NCBI RefSeq assembly: GCF_002355435.1
Contig: NZ_AP017313.1
Coordinates: 3,906,001 to 3,970,000 of the forward strand
Source of the DNA: Mucilaginibacter gotjawali
GTDB lineage: Bacteria > Bacteroidota > Bacteroidia > Sphingobacteriales > Sphingobacteriaceae
Length of the DNA stretch: 64,000 nt
Reading direction: 5' to 3'
In this document: one piece after another, positions 7,585-18,078 of the stretch
Position numbering within the stretch: position 1 is the stretch's first letter
Layout of the letters: every line of letters starts with the position of its first letter
Notes under the pieces: generated by a model
Databases searched by the model: none
What the model saw: the letters and a program-made list of their open reading frames with translations, nothing else
What the model was told of the DNA's origin: nothing
Made by a program: the position numbers and the translations under genes

Positions 7585-8445
7585 TTAATCCAACAGCGAC
7601 TGCAAATAAATGCCGTACCCGCTTTTGATATATTTGTTAACCAAAACCACCAACTGTTCATCGTTAATAAATCCGCGGCGGTAGGCCACTTCCTCAATGC
7701 AGCCTATTTTTGTAGCCTGCCTTTTTTCAATTACCCTTACATATTCAGTAGCATCGCTCAATGAATCAAATGTTCCCGTATCCAGCCAGGCTGTTCCTCT
7801 GTCCATCACCCCCACGTGCAGGTTACCCTGTTCCAAATAATATTTATTCACGTCGGTAATTTCATATTCGCCCCGGGGCGAAGGTTTAAGCTCTTTGGCG
7901 ATTTTTATTACCTGGTTATCATAGAAATATAACCCGGGTACTGCATATTTTGATTTGGGGTGAACCGGTTTTTCTTCTATTGAAAGCGCCGTAAAATGCT
8001 CATCAAATTCCACAACGCCGTAACGCTCGGGGTCGGCAACTGCGTAGGCAAATATCGCAGCACCTTCAACATTGTTAAAACTGCGGATCAATTCATTAAA
8101 GCCGGTGCCATAAAATATATTATCACCCAAAATTAAAGCAACCTTATCATTGCCAATAAATTTTTCGCCTATTACAAAGGCCTGCGCAAGACCATTTGGT
8201 TTTTCCTGTATGGCATATTCAAAGTTACAGCCCAGTTCGCGACCATCGCCCAGCAAGCGTTTAAAGCTCTCGTTGTCCTCCGGTGTTGTAATGATCAAAA
8301 CCTCCCTGATATCCGCCTGCATCAAAACAGATAAAGGGTAATAAATCATCGGCTTATCATAAATGGGCATCAGTTGTTTACTAATGGCCCTGGTTATCGG
8401 ATAAAGCCTCGTGCCGGATCCGCCGGCTAAAATAATTCCTTTCAT
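7585..8445 (-). CDS. rfbA: glucose-1-phosphate thymidylyltransferase
   Basis: 286 aa, typical RmlA length. It makes dTDP-glucose from dTTP and glucose-1-phosphate, the first step to dTDP-L-rhamnose. The nucleotidyltransferase signature GGSGTRLYPIT and the downstream KQLMPIYDKPMIYYPL are at residues 8-40, with the sugar-phosphate motif EKPVHPKSKYAVPGLYFYD further on. It lies 8 nt downstream of rfbD. The pathway partners rfbC and rfbB are about 23 kb away in the same locus, so the rhamnose genes are split to either side of the assembly genes. Confidence 0.95.
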   Translation of the reverse strand: MKGIILAGGSGTRLYPITRAISKQLMPIYDKPMIYYPLSVLMQADIREVLIITTPEDNESFKRLLGDGRELGCNFEYAIQEKPNGLAQAFVIGEKFIGNDKVALILGDNIFYGTGFNELIRSFNNVEGAAIFAYAVADPERYGVVEFDEHFTALSIEEKPVHPKSKYAVPGLYFYDNQVIKIAKELKPSPRGEYEITDVNKYYLEQGNLHVGVMDRGTAWLDTGTFDSLSDATEYVRVIEKRQATKIGCIEEVAYRRGFINDEQLVVLVNKYIKSGYGIYLQSLLD

Positions 8446-8453
8446 GTAGTGGT

Positions 8454-9314
8454 TTATTTGGTTTTTAATCTGTCAACACAAATTGACAAGCTGTCCCTCC
8501 AATAAGGAATTTCCAGATGGAAAGTCTGTTTTATTTTACTTTTATCCATTACCGAATAAGCCGGTCTTGTTGCTTTTGTAATATATTCTGACGTTTTTAT
8601 TGGCAGCGTTTTAACTTTGGTACCCGACAGATCAAAAATAGCCTTAGTAAAATCATACCATGAGGCCACCCCTTCGTTGCTATAGTGATAAGTACCATAG
8701 TCCTGGCTGTTTACGCTGATAATATGCATTATACAGGCGGCAAGGTCCATTCCGTAAGTCGGTGTTCCGGTTTGGTCAGCAATGATTTTCAATTCGTCTC
8801 TTTCTGCACCCAGTTTCAGCATTGTTTTTACAAAGTTGTTACCATATTCTGAATAAAGCCAACCTGTACGAATGATGAAATGTTTACTCAAAATCTCTTT
8901 AAGAGCCAATTCGCCCTGCAGTTTGGTTTCACCGTAAACACTAATTGGTTCAGCAATGTCGCCTTCATTCCGCGGTGTCGGCTGATCGCCTTTAAAAACA
9001 AAGTCTGTTGAAATATGTATGAGCGCAGAACCATTTGCTGCACAATGCCTGCTTATATTCTCCACTCCTGTTTTATTGATCTTGAACGCCAATTCCCGGT
9101 CATCTTCAGCCTTGTCGACTGCCGTATACGCCGCACAATTGATGCTAAAGGAAGGTTTATAGGTATCAAATACCTTTGTCAAAGCATCATTATCAAGGAT
9201 ATTTGCTTCAGTTTCGGTCGGGAAATAAACTGATGAGATTTTATTTTTTTCAGCAAAGTCCTTTAAACAGTGCCCTAACTGACCAGATGCACCAAAAACA
9301 ACAATATTATTCAT
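8454..9314 (-). CDS. rfbD: dTDP-4-dehydrorhamnose reductase
   Basis: 286 aa SDR-type protein, the last step of dTDP-L-rhamnose synthesis (NADPH-dependent reduction at C4). The Rossmann motif GASGQLGHCL is at residues 8-17, with the RmlD-typical NCAAYTAVDKAEDD, the STDFVFKGD segment and the catalytic YGETK. It forms a two-gene unit with rfbA. Confidence 0.93.
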   Translation of the reverse strand: MNNIVVFGASGQLGHCLKDFAEKNKISSVYFPTETEANILDNDALTKVFDTYKPSFSINCAAYTAVDKAEDDRELAFKINKTGVENISRHCAANGSALIHISTDFVFKGDQPTPRNEGDIAEPISVYGETKLQGELALKEILSKHFIIRTGWLYSEYGNNFVKTMLKLGAERDELKIIADQTGTPTYGMDLAACIMHIISVNSQDYGTYHYSNEGVASWYDFTKAIFDLSGTKVKTLPIKTSEYITKATRPAYSVMDKSKIKQTFHLEIPYWRDSLSICVDRLKTK

Positions 9315-9747
9315 ATAGAATAGAAAGTTTAACTACTCACAAACATAACATGTATTTAGCATTTTTTTGAGTTTATTTTCTGCAATTGTTCGCGTTAAAA
9401 GATGAACAAGAAGCTATCTTTAAGTGCGCTCTTGCTGCCATTTGGGTCAAATTGCAGATGGTTTTTTTGATCAAAAATAACTAAAATGCCTGGTTCGCCT
9501 GTATTAGCGGTAAATTACGCATTCTATAAATGAGCGATATTAAAATGAATTAAATATACCAATATCGCATGATTACGAAAGCTGCATGATTGGAGTTATC
9601 AAACTTAAATCGGGTTTTGATGGAAGTTTTTTAGAAACGCTTTAAGGTAATTTTATTATGCATAAATCAGGCGTCAATGTTTATTGTATAATTTTTTTAG
9701 TGATAAAAGCGGCTGTTTTTTTGAGATACATTTATATGTAATACCAA
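9315..9747. other. intergenic, no gene seen
   Basis: AT-rich stretch between rfbD and the wcaF-like gene, both on the minus strand. It probably holds the rfbDA promoter, but no CAAAnnTA (minus-strand -7) element with a matching upstream box was found, and no RNA gene or repeat is evident. Confidence 0.5.
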
Positions 9748-10305
9748 TTAATCCCATCTCTTTTTTACAAATTCTGCCGGGTTACCTTTATATATACCGT
9801 TAGCTGATACGCTTTTGGTAACTACTGACCCCGCAGATACAACAGCATCAATACCAATAACAACATTGGGCCCTATAAAACAAGAGGCACCTACCCACGC
9901 ACCGTCACGAACAACAATTGGCCCGTTACGGTACATAAATCCGGGATCAAGATAATCGTGGTTGCCACCACATAAAAACGCCCTCTGTGATATACACACG
10001 TTGTTTCCAATTGTTACTTGTTCGAAATTGAGTATAAAGACTTCTTCACCAATCCATGCATAGTCGCCTATTTCTATCCTCCATGGCATGTGGATATTTA
10101 CTTTGGGTTTAATTATAATGCCTTTTCCTGCTTTTGCGCCAAATAATTTTAATAAAAAAACTTTCAGGCCGCTTGGATAGGGCACTGAAGTAAGAAAAAA
10201 AAGCCACTTTATTACGTACCAACCTACTATAGTAAGGTAATTTGCACCTTTACTATATCCTTTACCCGAATCGAAATTTTCAAGTCTTATTTTTGAATCT
10301 AACAT
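9748..10305 (-). CDS. WcaF-type hexapeptide acetyltransferase
   Basis: 185 aa left-handed beta-helix acyltransferase. The WcaF group acetylates sugars of colanic-acid-like exopolysaccharides with acetyl-CoA. Hexapeptide turns run from about residue 75 (IGDYAWIGEEVFI, VTIGNNVCISQRAFLCGGNHDYLDP, IGPNVVIGIDAVVSAGSVVTKS), and the C-terminal YKGNPAEFVKKRW is family-typical. It stands alone, flanked by long AT-rich gaps. The acceptor sugar is unknown. Confidence 0.85.
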   Translation of the reverse strand: MLDSKIRLENFDSGKGYSKGANYLTIVGWYVIKWLFFLTSVPYPSGLKVFLLKLFGAKAGKGIIIKPKVNIHMPWRIEIGDYAWIGEEVFILNFEQVTIGNNVCISQRAFLCGGNHDYLDPGFMYRNGPIVVRDGAWVGASCFIGPNVVIGIDAVVSAGSVVTKSVSANGIYKGNPAEFVKKRWD

Positions 10306-11045
10306 TTCTAGCGAGTCGAATTTAAATTTTTAACCATAAAGTAATAAAATCACCATAGCATAACCAAACAAAATAACACTTAAATGATTGCGTATGCCTA
10401 TAAATTTTAGGGTTTTCAGGCAAAATGCCCCTCCAAAGAACGAATTATTTAATAAAATTCAGTCAAAGCGAAAAATTATTGGCTAAATAGCCAAAATAGC
10501 TGAAAAATCTTTTGTGTTGAGTAGTAAAATACAACGAGAGGTTGCCTAAACTAAAATAAAATTTCAACTTAAGCCTTTTTGGGACTCAAAACAAATAGAA
10601 AAAAATCGATTCTACAAACTAATCTTGTCATTTTTAACAAATTATCAGATAATTGTCAGTTAAAAAAACAACTTACTATTGCTCTCATTACAAAAGTAAA
10701 CAATTATTCTTTAATTATAGAGAAATTTGCAATTTATTTAACGCTTGAGGCATTTTGATATAACAATTACAAAATTTATTCACATTCCCCACTATTTTGT
10801 TATTTTATTGCAAACATCTCCTTTTACACCACAAATTGCAAATATCTGCCAAAACTCCAAGGGTAACATCAATTAAGCTGCATTGTTTGCAACTGGAATT
10901 CAGCTGAACTACTATGCTTTATATTTTTACGGACACGTAATTGCAACTTTCTATAAAAAAAATGTTGCAATATTAATGCTATCCACCGTTTAATTAATGT
11001 TACCTTGAAGCTATATATGTTTATCCATTCCAAATTTCTATCCAT
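10306..11045. other. intergenic, AT-rich, no gene seen
   Basis: About 740 bp between divergent genes (wcaF-like, minus; beta-helix protein, plus). It is strongly AT-rich with many A and T runs. A CAAAAGTA at 10691-10698 reads TACTTTTG on the minus strand and could be a -7 element, but no partner box was seen. The only open frame is a 61-codon one without recognisable features. Likely regulatory or spacer DNA. Confidence 0.5.
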
Positions 11046-12950
11046 ATGCTGCAATCGAAAATAACGTGTGTTTTCCTGCTGGCCAACTTGTTGTTTGCAG
11101 ACACAAGTCTTAAAAAAAAGAGGTGCACTAACTTCTTTCCGATGAATCCGGCTATTGAATATGTTTCATCCGCAGTTGTCGCAAAAAATAGAGAAAGCGA
11201 AAAAGAGCACCCGGAAAAGTTCCATAGAAAAAGTCAGGAGAAAATCTCCATAAATATTGAATCGTTTGGTGGAAAGGGAGATGGAATTACTGATAACGGG
11301 CCGGCGTTTACTAAAGCGCTGGCCGCACTACCTAACGGCGGTATCATCAATTTTGGTAAAGGTGTGTTTACCAACCATACCAGATGGCTTATCAAGCAAT
11401 CAAATATTACGATTAAAGGGCAGGGGCCGGGTAATACGGTCTTAACAGCTGACTCATCTGTTGCCAGAACTTTTGATATTGGCCTGGAAAGAGGACACGA
11501 AAACATTTTCCAGGAAGGCGCTAAAGGAGATTCCTCCGTTATATTTCCTTTTGTGAATAAGACTAAAAAAGGCGATGATTATATTGAATTAAAGAATAAA
11601 ACATGGATCGAAAATTTCCCGGTGGGCCAAAAGATATTTATCCGGGGAGGAGCGAGCTATTATGACCAGGATTTCGGGGAAATTAATGTTGTTGTAAAAA
11701 AGTATGGCAATAAACTTTATTTGAAATATCCCTTATCAAGAAACTATGACTATGAAGGTGAAAATTGGTTTGGGGCGTTGCTAAAGGACTTTAAACCGCC
11801 TAAAGTTGGTGGCATTGCAATGGCAATAATTCAACATGCACCTCAAAAAAAAGGCATGCCCATATCTATCGGTAATGAAATCTATTCTGTCGTAAGCGAA
11901 AAAGGCGATACCGTTTTTTTATTAAATCCGGGTAGGGCAAACAGCACAAATGTTATCCCTGCGGGCACCCATGTAACTAAAGGCAGACAAGTGATCATTG
12001 ACAGAGGGCCATCAAACGACACCATCGATGGGTTGACAATACAGGGAAAACAGACAAGGGTTTTTTCTGCCGACAATACTTTTAACACATTAATTGTTAA
12101 TTGTGTAATTACCCGGGATCCAATTATCAGGGTGCCAGGTCCGTTCATTTTTACAGTAGACCGTGCCAGAAATGTAAGATTTAAAAATGTAGTATTTCAA
12201 GCACCGGACGTTTTACCCTCAACTGGCCAGATTTCGCGTTCAAGCGGAGACATTTCCTTTTCAGAATGCGTTTTTAAAAATGTTTCGACGGATTTTTCTG
12301 AATTTTGTTTTAATAGCCTGGTAGATAGTTGCACTTATGATATCATCAATCAAAAATTTGCAACACGAATGGGAAAGACGGCTTCTAATTGTATTGCCAC
12401 AAATACGAAATTTAAAATCAAAGGCGGTTCAGAAGCTATTAGTATGGATGATATTCAGGGGTTTAAGAACAGTCAGCGCAAGGGTTGTATCGTCAATTCT
12501 TGTTATTTTGAATTTGACGGAACTAACACTGTTATACAAAATATGGGTGAAGGGACGAATGCGTTTACGAACAATGTAATAACAGGGAACTTTAACGCAA
12601 TATGCCTAACATTGAGAATAGAACACCCTGATATTGACGAAAACAAACAAACTATTCTTTTATTCAAAAAAAACACGATCAGGGCGACAATAAATAGACC
12701 ACTTTTTAACGAAGGGAATGCTGACATTGAAGACAATAATTTCACCTTATCAGGGAACCCCGCTCATGCTGATGCTGGTATTATAGTAGCAAATAGCGTG
12801 AAAGATACCAGCCTGGTTTTTCATTTGAAATTAAAGAATAACAACTTTAATAACTGGCTGAAAAAGGAAAATAAAATTTCGAATTATGACGATAAGGCAA
12901 ACGGATCAAAAATGCTCGAGATAAGTAACAATGTTTTTAACTACAAATAA
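11046..12950 (+). CDS. secreted right-handed beta-helix protein (pectate lyase 3-like)
   Basis: 634 aa. The N-terminus MLQSKITCVFLLANLLFADTS looks like a signal peptide with cleavage near LFA. Residues about 75-100 carry the pectate-lyase-3 / phage tailspike motif FGGKGDGITDNGPAFTKAL, followed by long beta-helix sequence (NITIKGQGPGNTVL, then repeated N-rich turns to the end). Such proteins are polysaccharide lyases, hydrolases, epimerases or depolymerases. It is alone on the plus strand inside the minus-strand polysaccharide locus, so action on the exported polymer is a reasonable inference. The catalytic residues and substrate cannot be read off. Confidence 0.75.
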   Translation: MLQSKITCVFLLANLLFADTSLKKKRCTNFFPMNPAIEYVSSAVVAKNRESEKEHPEKFHRKSQEKISINIESFGGKGDGITDNGPAFTKALAALPNGGIINFGKGVFTNHTRWLIKQSNITIKGQGPGNTVLTADSSVARTFDIGLERGHENIFQEGAKGDSSVIFPFVNKTKKGDDYIELKNKTWIENFPVGQKIFIRGGASYYDQDFGEINVVVKKYGNKLYLKYPLSRNYDYEGENWFGALLKDFKPPKVGGIAMAIIQHAPQKKGMPISIGNEIYSVVSEKGDTVFLLNPGRANSTNVIPAGTHVTKGRQVIIDRGPSNDTIDGLTIQGKQTRVFSADNTFNTLIVNCVITRDPIIRVPGPFIFTVDRARNVRFKNVVFQAPDVLPSTGQISRSSGDISFSECVFKNVSTDFSEFCFNSLVDSCTYDIINQKFATRMGKTASNCIATNTKFKIKGGSEAISMDDIQGFKNSQRKGCIVNSCYFEFDGTNTVIQNMGEGTNAFTNNVITGNFNAICLTLRIEHPDIDENKQTILLFKKNTIRATINRPLFNEGNADIEDNNFTLSGNPAHADAGIIVANSVKDTSLVFHLKLKNNNFNNWLKKENKISNYDDKANGSKMLEISNNVFNYK

Positions 12951-13057
12951 CCTATAATTCATACGCTTAAATAATGTAGTGTATGGTAATGCTTATCAGT
13001 TATTGGTTTTAAATAGTAACCTGCATAATTTAAGCCAATTACAATATTATATTCCCG

Positions 13058-14164
13058 CTATACCATTTTATCGGCCAGTATTACCGAATTAAATTTACGC
13101 TTGTTGTACAAACTCAATATTAAAGTTTTAGCAGGCTTTTCGATACTGAAATATGCCAAACCGCCTACTGATATTAAAAACAGCATGTAGTAAAACAGCG
13201 AAAGCCCACTGTTAATAGTTAAAATATAATGGGTGAAGAAAACGTAAACAGGGTATTGCAGAATATAAATTCCATAGCTTATATCTCCCAGGAAAAGAAA
13301 AACCCTGCTATTAAATAAACGGGTTTCCTGATTACCAAAGCTTGTTATACTGGTTACAAGCATATAGTATACGGGAGCCAATAAGCCACTTTGCACCAAG
13401 CCAAAACCAACTAAGTAGTATTTTGCAATAAAAATGGTAACAATACTTAAAACAATACAAATTCGATTATTCCATTTATTGTAAAAAAATGCCGTTTTAT
13501 TATCAACGTAATTTCGTCCGCATACCATCCCAAAAAGAAAAACTGACGTCAGGAACACTGGATGTAAATATATGGTATTAACAATCCCCACTCCTTTTAC
13601 ATTTGATGTTTTATGTGCCAAAAAGCTTAGAAAAACGCCAATAACAAGTGTTATAATGTAATATACAAAAACAGCCAAGTTAAACCTCCTGACATTTTTC
13701 TCCATAAATACGAAAGCGTATGGAAAAATTAAATAAAATAAAAATTCGGCGGAAATTGTCCAACCCGGGTAGTTAAAAGAGCCCTTATAAAGCCACCTTT
13801 GAATGCAAAGTGCTTCAAATGGCAACCTATACTTCACAGTGCCGGTATCAATTGGCTGAATAAAAAAATGAAAAACGGCCAGAGCGAGCAAAGCCGTTAT
13901 ATAAAGCGGATAAATCCTGGCGAAGCGTTTTATATAAAATTCATTCTTTGAGAAATATTGTATGTCATTTTTCATGAATTTTGAGTTTGCAATTATCATT
14001 ACAAAGCCAGAAATAAAAAAGAAAAAATTCGTAGCCTCCCCACCGTTTGATATGAAAAATGAAGTAAAAAATGAAATATGCCTGCGCGGAGCATAATGAT
14101 ACATAATAACCATGATCGCAGCCACAAATCTTAAAATATATAAGGTGTTGGTGTTTCTTTTCAT
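13058..14164 (-). CDS. acyltransferase 3 family membrane protein
   Basis: 368 aa with about ten hydrophobic segments. The start motif NTLYILRFVAAIMVIMYHYAPRR with the conserved RF and H, and the later WTISAEFLFYLIFPY, mark the acyltransferase-3 (OafA/YrhL/ExoZ) family. These move acyl groups, usually acetyl, across the membrane onto surface glycans. Here it probably decorates the exopolysaccharide repeat unit. A second family member is at 55093-56196. It follows the glycosyltransferase gene at 14292 by about 130 bp. Confidence 0.88.
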   Translation of the reverse strand: MKRNTNTLYILRFVAAIMVIMYHYAPRRHISFFTSFFISNGGEATNFFFFISGFVMIIANSKFMKNDIQYFSKNEFYIKRFARIYPLYITALLALAVFHFFIQPIDTGTVKYRLPFEALCIQRWLYKGSFNYPGWTISAEFLFYLIFPYAFVFMEKNVRRFNLAVFVYYIITLVIGVFLSFLAHKTSNVKGVGIVNTIYLHPVFLTSVFLFGMVCGRNYVDNKTAFFYNKWNNRICIVLSIVTIFIAKYYLVGFGLVQSGLLAPVYYMLVTSITSFGNQETRLFNSRVFLFLGDISYGIYILQYPVYVFFTHYILTINSGLSLFYYMLFLISVGGLAYFSIEKPAKTLILSLYNKRKFNSVILADKMV

Positions 14165-14291
14165 TCTTTCCTATTATTAATAATCTTGTCTGTGTCCTGG
14201 TTAAACTATTATCAGGCGCCTGGCTTGCTGAAAAAATAGTACAATTTTTCTGCTCCCCCGCCCACTCAGCATTCAAATAAAGCCAGAGGAG

Positions 14292-15488
14292 CTACTGCTC
14301 AAAAATAGCTTCAGCCATTCTTTTAACAGATTGTTCGATCTCGAAATTTATTTCAAAACACTTCAAGGCGTTTTTCTCCATTTGCTTTTTATTTTCGTTT
14401 GACATTAATACCCATGCCGAAAGCATTTCAGTTATGGATGTTAAGTTGTCTGTGGATATTAATCCTGCTTTGCAATCTATTATTTCCTGCCAAATGTTAA
14501 TTTTATTTGATATTAGCACAGGTTTGCCGCAAGCCAATGCTTCTACAACAGCGATGCCGAAATTTTCCTGGTGGCTGGGCAATACAAATGCTTCGCATCC
14601 ATAAAACGCGCCCCATTTTGCATCACCTGTTATCATGCCCAGAAAAATGATATTTTTGCTTTCAGACGCCAAAACCCGCATTTTTTTGCCATAATCGGTT
14701 TCAAGCCCGGGTCCGGCAATCACCAGCTTTGCTATAGGAATATTGCTTTCCTTTTCAATCCGCAGATATGCCAATATCAATAAGTCGATGCCTTTTTTTT
14801 CATTTATCCTGCTCAAAAACAGCATATAAGGAGAGGGTTCTACCAAATTGCAAACATTGGCAAAGGCTTTATCCATATTAACATTGAATTCAGGTGGCGA
14901 AACAATGCCGTAACCTATATTTATTTCCTTCGCTGGTTTGTAAGGCCGGAAAGATTCACGGGCTAACCTCAATTCTTCTTCGCAGGTAAACAGCACGGCT
15001 TTAGCGCTGTTAATTAACCTGCCTTCTACCAATTTCCAGTATATCCAATTTCTTATTGCTTTTAACCGCCTGCCTTTTGCTTTCTGAAAATAGGGATCCA
15101 GCATGCCGTGTGGCATTACATAGAGTGCCGGCAATGGTTGAAATTTCCCGGAAGAGGTTTTTTCATTGCTCTTTAGTTTGCTAAAAGCCAGTTTAACCGC
15201 ATAGGAATAATATTGCCACAGCCCATGTACAATTACCACATCGTACTTCAAAATATTTGACAGCAGCCAGGGTAGTAAATCGGGGTTGTAATTCCAGGGG
15301 CCTTTTCCCTCGCCCAAAGCATGAATAATGAAATCATCTTTATCCAAAAAACCGGCGGACGGATCGTTAAGACAAACCACTTCGTTTTCCATCCCTAATT
15401 TTGCTGACTCGGGAATTGAACTCCGCAGCCCTTGACATGGCCCACCGTATTTCGGATCCATACTTGCTATCACTCTAAGTACTCTCAT
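14292..15488 (-). CDS. glycosyltransferase, GT4-like
   Basis: 398 aa GT-B fold protein. The N-terminal acceptor half begins MRVLRVIASMDPKYGGPCQG. The C-terminal donor half holds FLSRINEKKGIDLLILAY and the E-x7-E motif in HQENFGIAVVEALACGKPVLIS, typical of retaining GT4 enzymes. Likely a cytoplasmic-face transferase building the lipid-linked repeat unit. The gene lies 28 nt after the next upstream glycosyltransferase, in the same operon. Donor and acceptor sugars unknown. Confidence 0.88.
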   Translation of the reverse strand: MRVLRVIASMDPKYGGPCQGLRSSIPESAKLGMENEVVCLNDPSAGFLDKDDFIIHALGEGKGPWNYNPDLLPWLLSNILKYDVVIVHGLWQYYSYAVKLAFSKLKSNEKTSSGKFQPLPALYVMPHGMLDPYFQKAKGRRLKAIRNWIYWKLVEGRLINSAKAVLFTCEEELRLARESFRPYKPAKEINIGYGIVSPPEFNVNMDKAFANVCNLVEPSPYMLFLSRINEKKGIDLLILAYLRIEKESNIPIAKLVIAGPGLETDYGKKMRVLASESKNIIFLGMITGDAKWGAFYGCEAFVLPSHQENFGIAVVEALACGKPVLISNKINIWQEIIDCKAGLISTDNLTSITEMLSAWVLMSNENKKQMEKNALKCFEINFEIEQSVKRMAEAIFEQ

Positions 15489-15516
15489 AATTGTAGATTC
15501 AAATATTCATGTTAGC

Positions 15517-16557
15517 TTATCTTAGTTCAGAAAGCGTTTTTAAATATAACTTATGATATTCATTAGCAATATTATCGCCGTCAAACCTAAGTCTGTTTAA
15601 TCGTCCGTTTTCGATTAATTTATTTCTATAATCATGATCGGCAATAAGCCGTTCAAAGCCTTCTCTCATCGAAGCTACATCAAAGGGATCAACCAGGCAG
15701 GCGGCATTGCCTGCCACCTCAGGCATTGATGATACATTACTGGTAATCACAACCCGTTCCACACAATTCGCTTCAATAATGGGCATTCCAAAGCCCTCAG
15801 ATGTTGAAACAAAAGACATTATATCGCAATCGATATACTTTTGATAGATTTCTTCCTGAGATAAGTTATAACTGTTACTATAGTCGATCCCTTTGGCATT
15901 TAACGCTTCAATATGCCCTGGTGAAAGTTCACCAACTATTGATAAGTGGCAGCTAAGCCCCTCTATAGCATCCAACAGTCTGAATATGTTTTTATTATAT
16001 CCCAGGCCAATATGCAGGATAGTTGGCTTTAGGGTATTAAATTCTTTTTCAGATGGTTTGAATATAGGGTGGACTGCAACGGGTATTACAAGCACTTTGC
16101 TCTCTGCACATTTGGAATACTTAACAACTTGATTTTTTGTAAAAAGCGATACACAAGTAATATACTTAGCCCGTTTAACCGGCCAGCAGAGGTATAAGTT
16201 TTTTATCAATAATCTTGACAAACCCTGCTTCCTCTCTACCATATTGCAATCATGAATTGTTAGAATAACGTGATTTTTCCTCATAAAAAAATTCAGAAAA
16301 TGCACTTCACCTATAATATGATTGATCCCTTTACCCTGCTTTATACCAGCTTCAATGATGTTATATAACTTTACGGGTAAAACATCGTTAAAATATTTGG
16401 AAATCTTCACGGTAGCAGAAATTTTTCCAGCCAATCTGTTTCTTACATCGGAAAAAATATACTCCATGCTAAAATTAAACCCCGGTCTTGGTTTACGCTG
16501 AAAAAAAATAACGTCAATTTTATTATCTAAAGAGTTGGTTTCTAACATCGTATTCAT
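15517..16557 (-). CDS. glycosyltransferase, GT4-like
   Basis: 346 aa. A GT-B C-terminal half is clear: ILHIGLGYNKNIFRLLDAI, then SEGFGMPIIEANCVERVVITSN with the E-x7-E pattern, then PEVAGNAACLVDPFD. The acceptor half is more divergent (IGEVHFLNFFMRKNHVILTIHD). Mannosyl- or similar retaining transferases share this layout, but specificity cannot be told. It belongs to the minus-strand run of assembly genes. Confidence 0.86.
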   Translation of the reverse strand: MNTMLETNSLDNKIDVIFFQRKPRPGFNFSMEYIFSDVRNRLAGKISATVKISKYFNDVLPVKLYNIIEAGIKQGKGINHIIGEVHFLNFFMRKNHVILTIHDCNMVERKQGLSRLLIKNLYLCWPVKRAKYITCVSLFTKNQVVKYSKCAESKVLVIPVAVHPIFKPSEKEFNTLKPTILHIGLGYNKNIFRLLDAIEGLSCHLSIVGELSPGHIEALNAKGIDYSNSYNLSQEEIYQKYIDCDIMSFVSTSEGFGMPIIEANCVERVVITSNVSSMPEVAGNAACLVDPFDVASMREGFERLIADHDYRNKLIENGRLNRLRFDGDNIANEYHKLYLKTLSELR

Positions 16558-16696
16558 CTGAGTCCCGTTATAAAATATTTAGTAGTTATTGCAATGAAAC
16601 AATGCGCTTAAAGCTCATTTGTATAAATGTTATTAATATGTGGCCGCTATTTTCAAAAAATGTCCCTTTCGGCTGTTCGATAAAATTTTACTTTTC

Positions 16697-18064
16697 TTAA
16701 TTTTTCTGCCTGTTTGCCCTGCGTGACTTCAATGATGCCGCCAATAATCCGCCTGCTATAATTCCGAAACCCAATTCAGCCGGCTGTCCCCATTGGCCCT
16801 GAACTATTTGCAGGAATCCAAAACTAACTAACATCCAGGGTAGCGGATCACTGTCTTTAAATAGCTTTTTAAATGAAAGGCTCGTCAAACGGATAGCTAA
16901 CGTCACCCGCACAACAATAAACCCACCCCCCAATAAAATTCCCATTTCGGCAATTAGCCTGGCCCACTCTATTTCGCCCAATTGAAATCCGGCATTTCCT
17001 GTTGCTATTTTGGCACCAGCGGATGTACCCAATCCCATCCCTAATCCCCAAAATGGGTGATTTGCGGCGTTTCCGATCGCCTTAGACATCAGGCCCAAAA
17101 ATCGCCCCACTATGGTTCCTTCTACCCCGCCTTCTGATTTACTTGCGGTGCTGAAACGGGTGGTTAACGCGTCGGAGGCAGTAGAGAAAAAAGACAAACT
17201 ACTCAGTATTGCCAGTACAATTACTACCCCTAGTCCGCCTAATAACACAGTTTTAATATACTTTGGTCTTTTTGCTAAAATGACCAATGCGAACAAAATT
17301 GTTATACCGGTTTGAAATATTAAGGTCCTGCTTATGGAAACTGGTAACGAGGTAATTAAAGCAATTGTAGCACAAATTAAAAGCGCGAGTTTTATTTCTT
17401 TTAAACTGAACCAAAAGTACAGTACATATGCGCCTGCAAAACCAAAGAACAACGTATTGCCGATAGTAAAAGAAAAAGTACCAGGCGGCCTGTAAAGCCC
17501 AAGCGCACCCTGAAAGCCGGCTCCAATACTATCGCTGTTTACACTATGATTTACCCAGGCACTTTGTGGACTATGTAGTTGCAAGACGATTAAAATTGCC
17601 ATAGGTATAGATAACCACAGCGTAAATTTCCCTATCTTAATTACATCTTCTCTATTAAAAACCCTACCAATTATAAATATTAACGGAAAATGGACCACAA
17701 AAATTCTTAATCCATACACTGCTACTACCACATTGCCATGGCCAAAAAGAAGGGCGGTAATAAAACCCACCGCGCCAATTATTAGGGTGGAGGTTAAAAA
17801 AACACTTGTTTTAAGATAGCCGCTATTTATTGCAACAACAATTAATACGATTGCAACTGGATCCCTTATTACGAGCAGAGGTGTAGCTAACCCGGGTAAA
17901 ACCCATTTGCGCAATGCCCCTTCAAAAATTAATAAAATGTAATACAACCATATGCCGCGTTTTAAAAAAATATGAGTTTTCTCCTGCTTGGTGAGTCTCC
18001 TCGAATGAACACCCGGGGCTGTACTTTTTTGTTCCAGGGGAACGGCAGAATTAAATTCTTTCAT
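16697..18064 (-). CDS. O-antigen ligase/polymerase-family membrane protein (Wzy candidate 1)
   Basis: 455 aa with roughly ten to twelve hydrophobic helices and a large loop near residues 300-370 (AIGNAANHPFWGLGMGLGTSAG), as in Wzy/WaaL-type proteins. In a Wzx/Wzy system this protein joins lipid-linked repeat units in the periplasm. The gene is surrounded by glycosyltransferases and lies downstream of wza1-wzc1-wzx1. A second candidate with a different sequence is at 46003-47439. A ligase role is less likely next to Wza/Wzc. Confidence 0.78.
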   Translation of the reverse strand: MKEFNSAVPLEQKSTAPGVHSRRLTKQEKTHIFLKRGIWLYYILLIFEGALRKWVLPGLATPLLVIRDPVAIVLIVVAINSGYLKTSVFLTSTLIIGAVGFITALLFGHGNVVVAVYGLRIFVVHFPLIFIIGRVFNREDVIKIGKFTLWLSIPMAILIVLQLHSPQSAWVNHSVNSDSIGAGFQGALGLYRPPGTFSFTIGNTLFFGFAGAYVLYFWFSLKEIKLALLICATIALITSLPVSISRTLIFQTGITILFALVILAKRPKYIKTVLLGGLGVVIVLAILSSLSFFSTASDALTTRFSTASKSEGGVEGTIVGRFLGLMSKAIGNAANHPFWGLGMGLGTSAGAKIATGNAGFQLGEIEWARLIAEMGILLGGGFIVVRVTLAIRLTSLSFKKLFKDSDPLPWMLVSFGFLQIVQGQWGQPAELGFGIIAGGLLAASLKSRRANRQKN

Positions 18065-18078
18065 ATTATTTCCTGACG

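Noticed and set aside
10869..11054. 61-codon minus-strand open frame
   Set aside because: Overlaps the start of the beta-helix gene, no features of a protein.
13965..14276. 103-codon minus-strand open frame upstream of the acyltransferase
   Set aside because: Largely a different-frame shadow of the acyltransferase-3 gene at 13058-14164.
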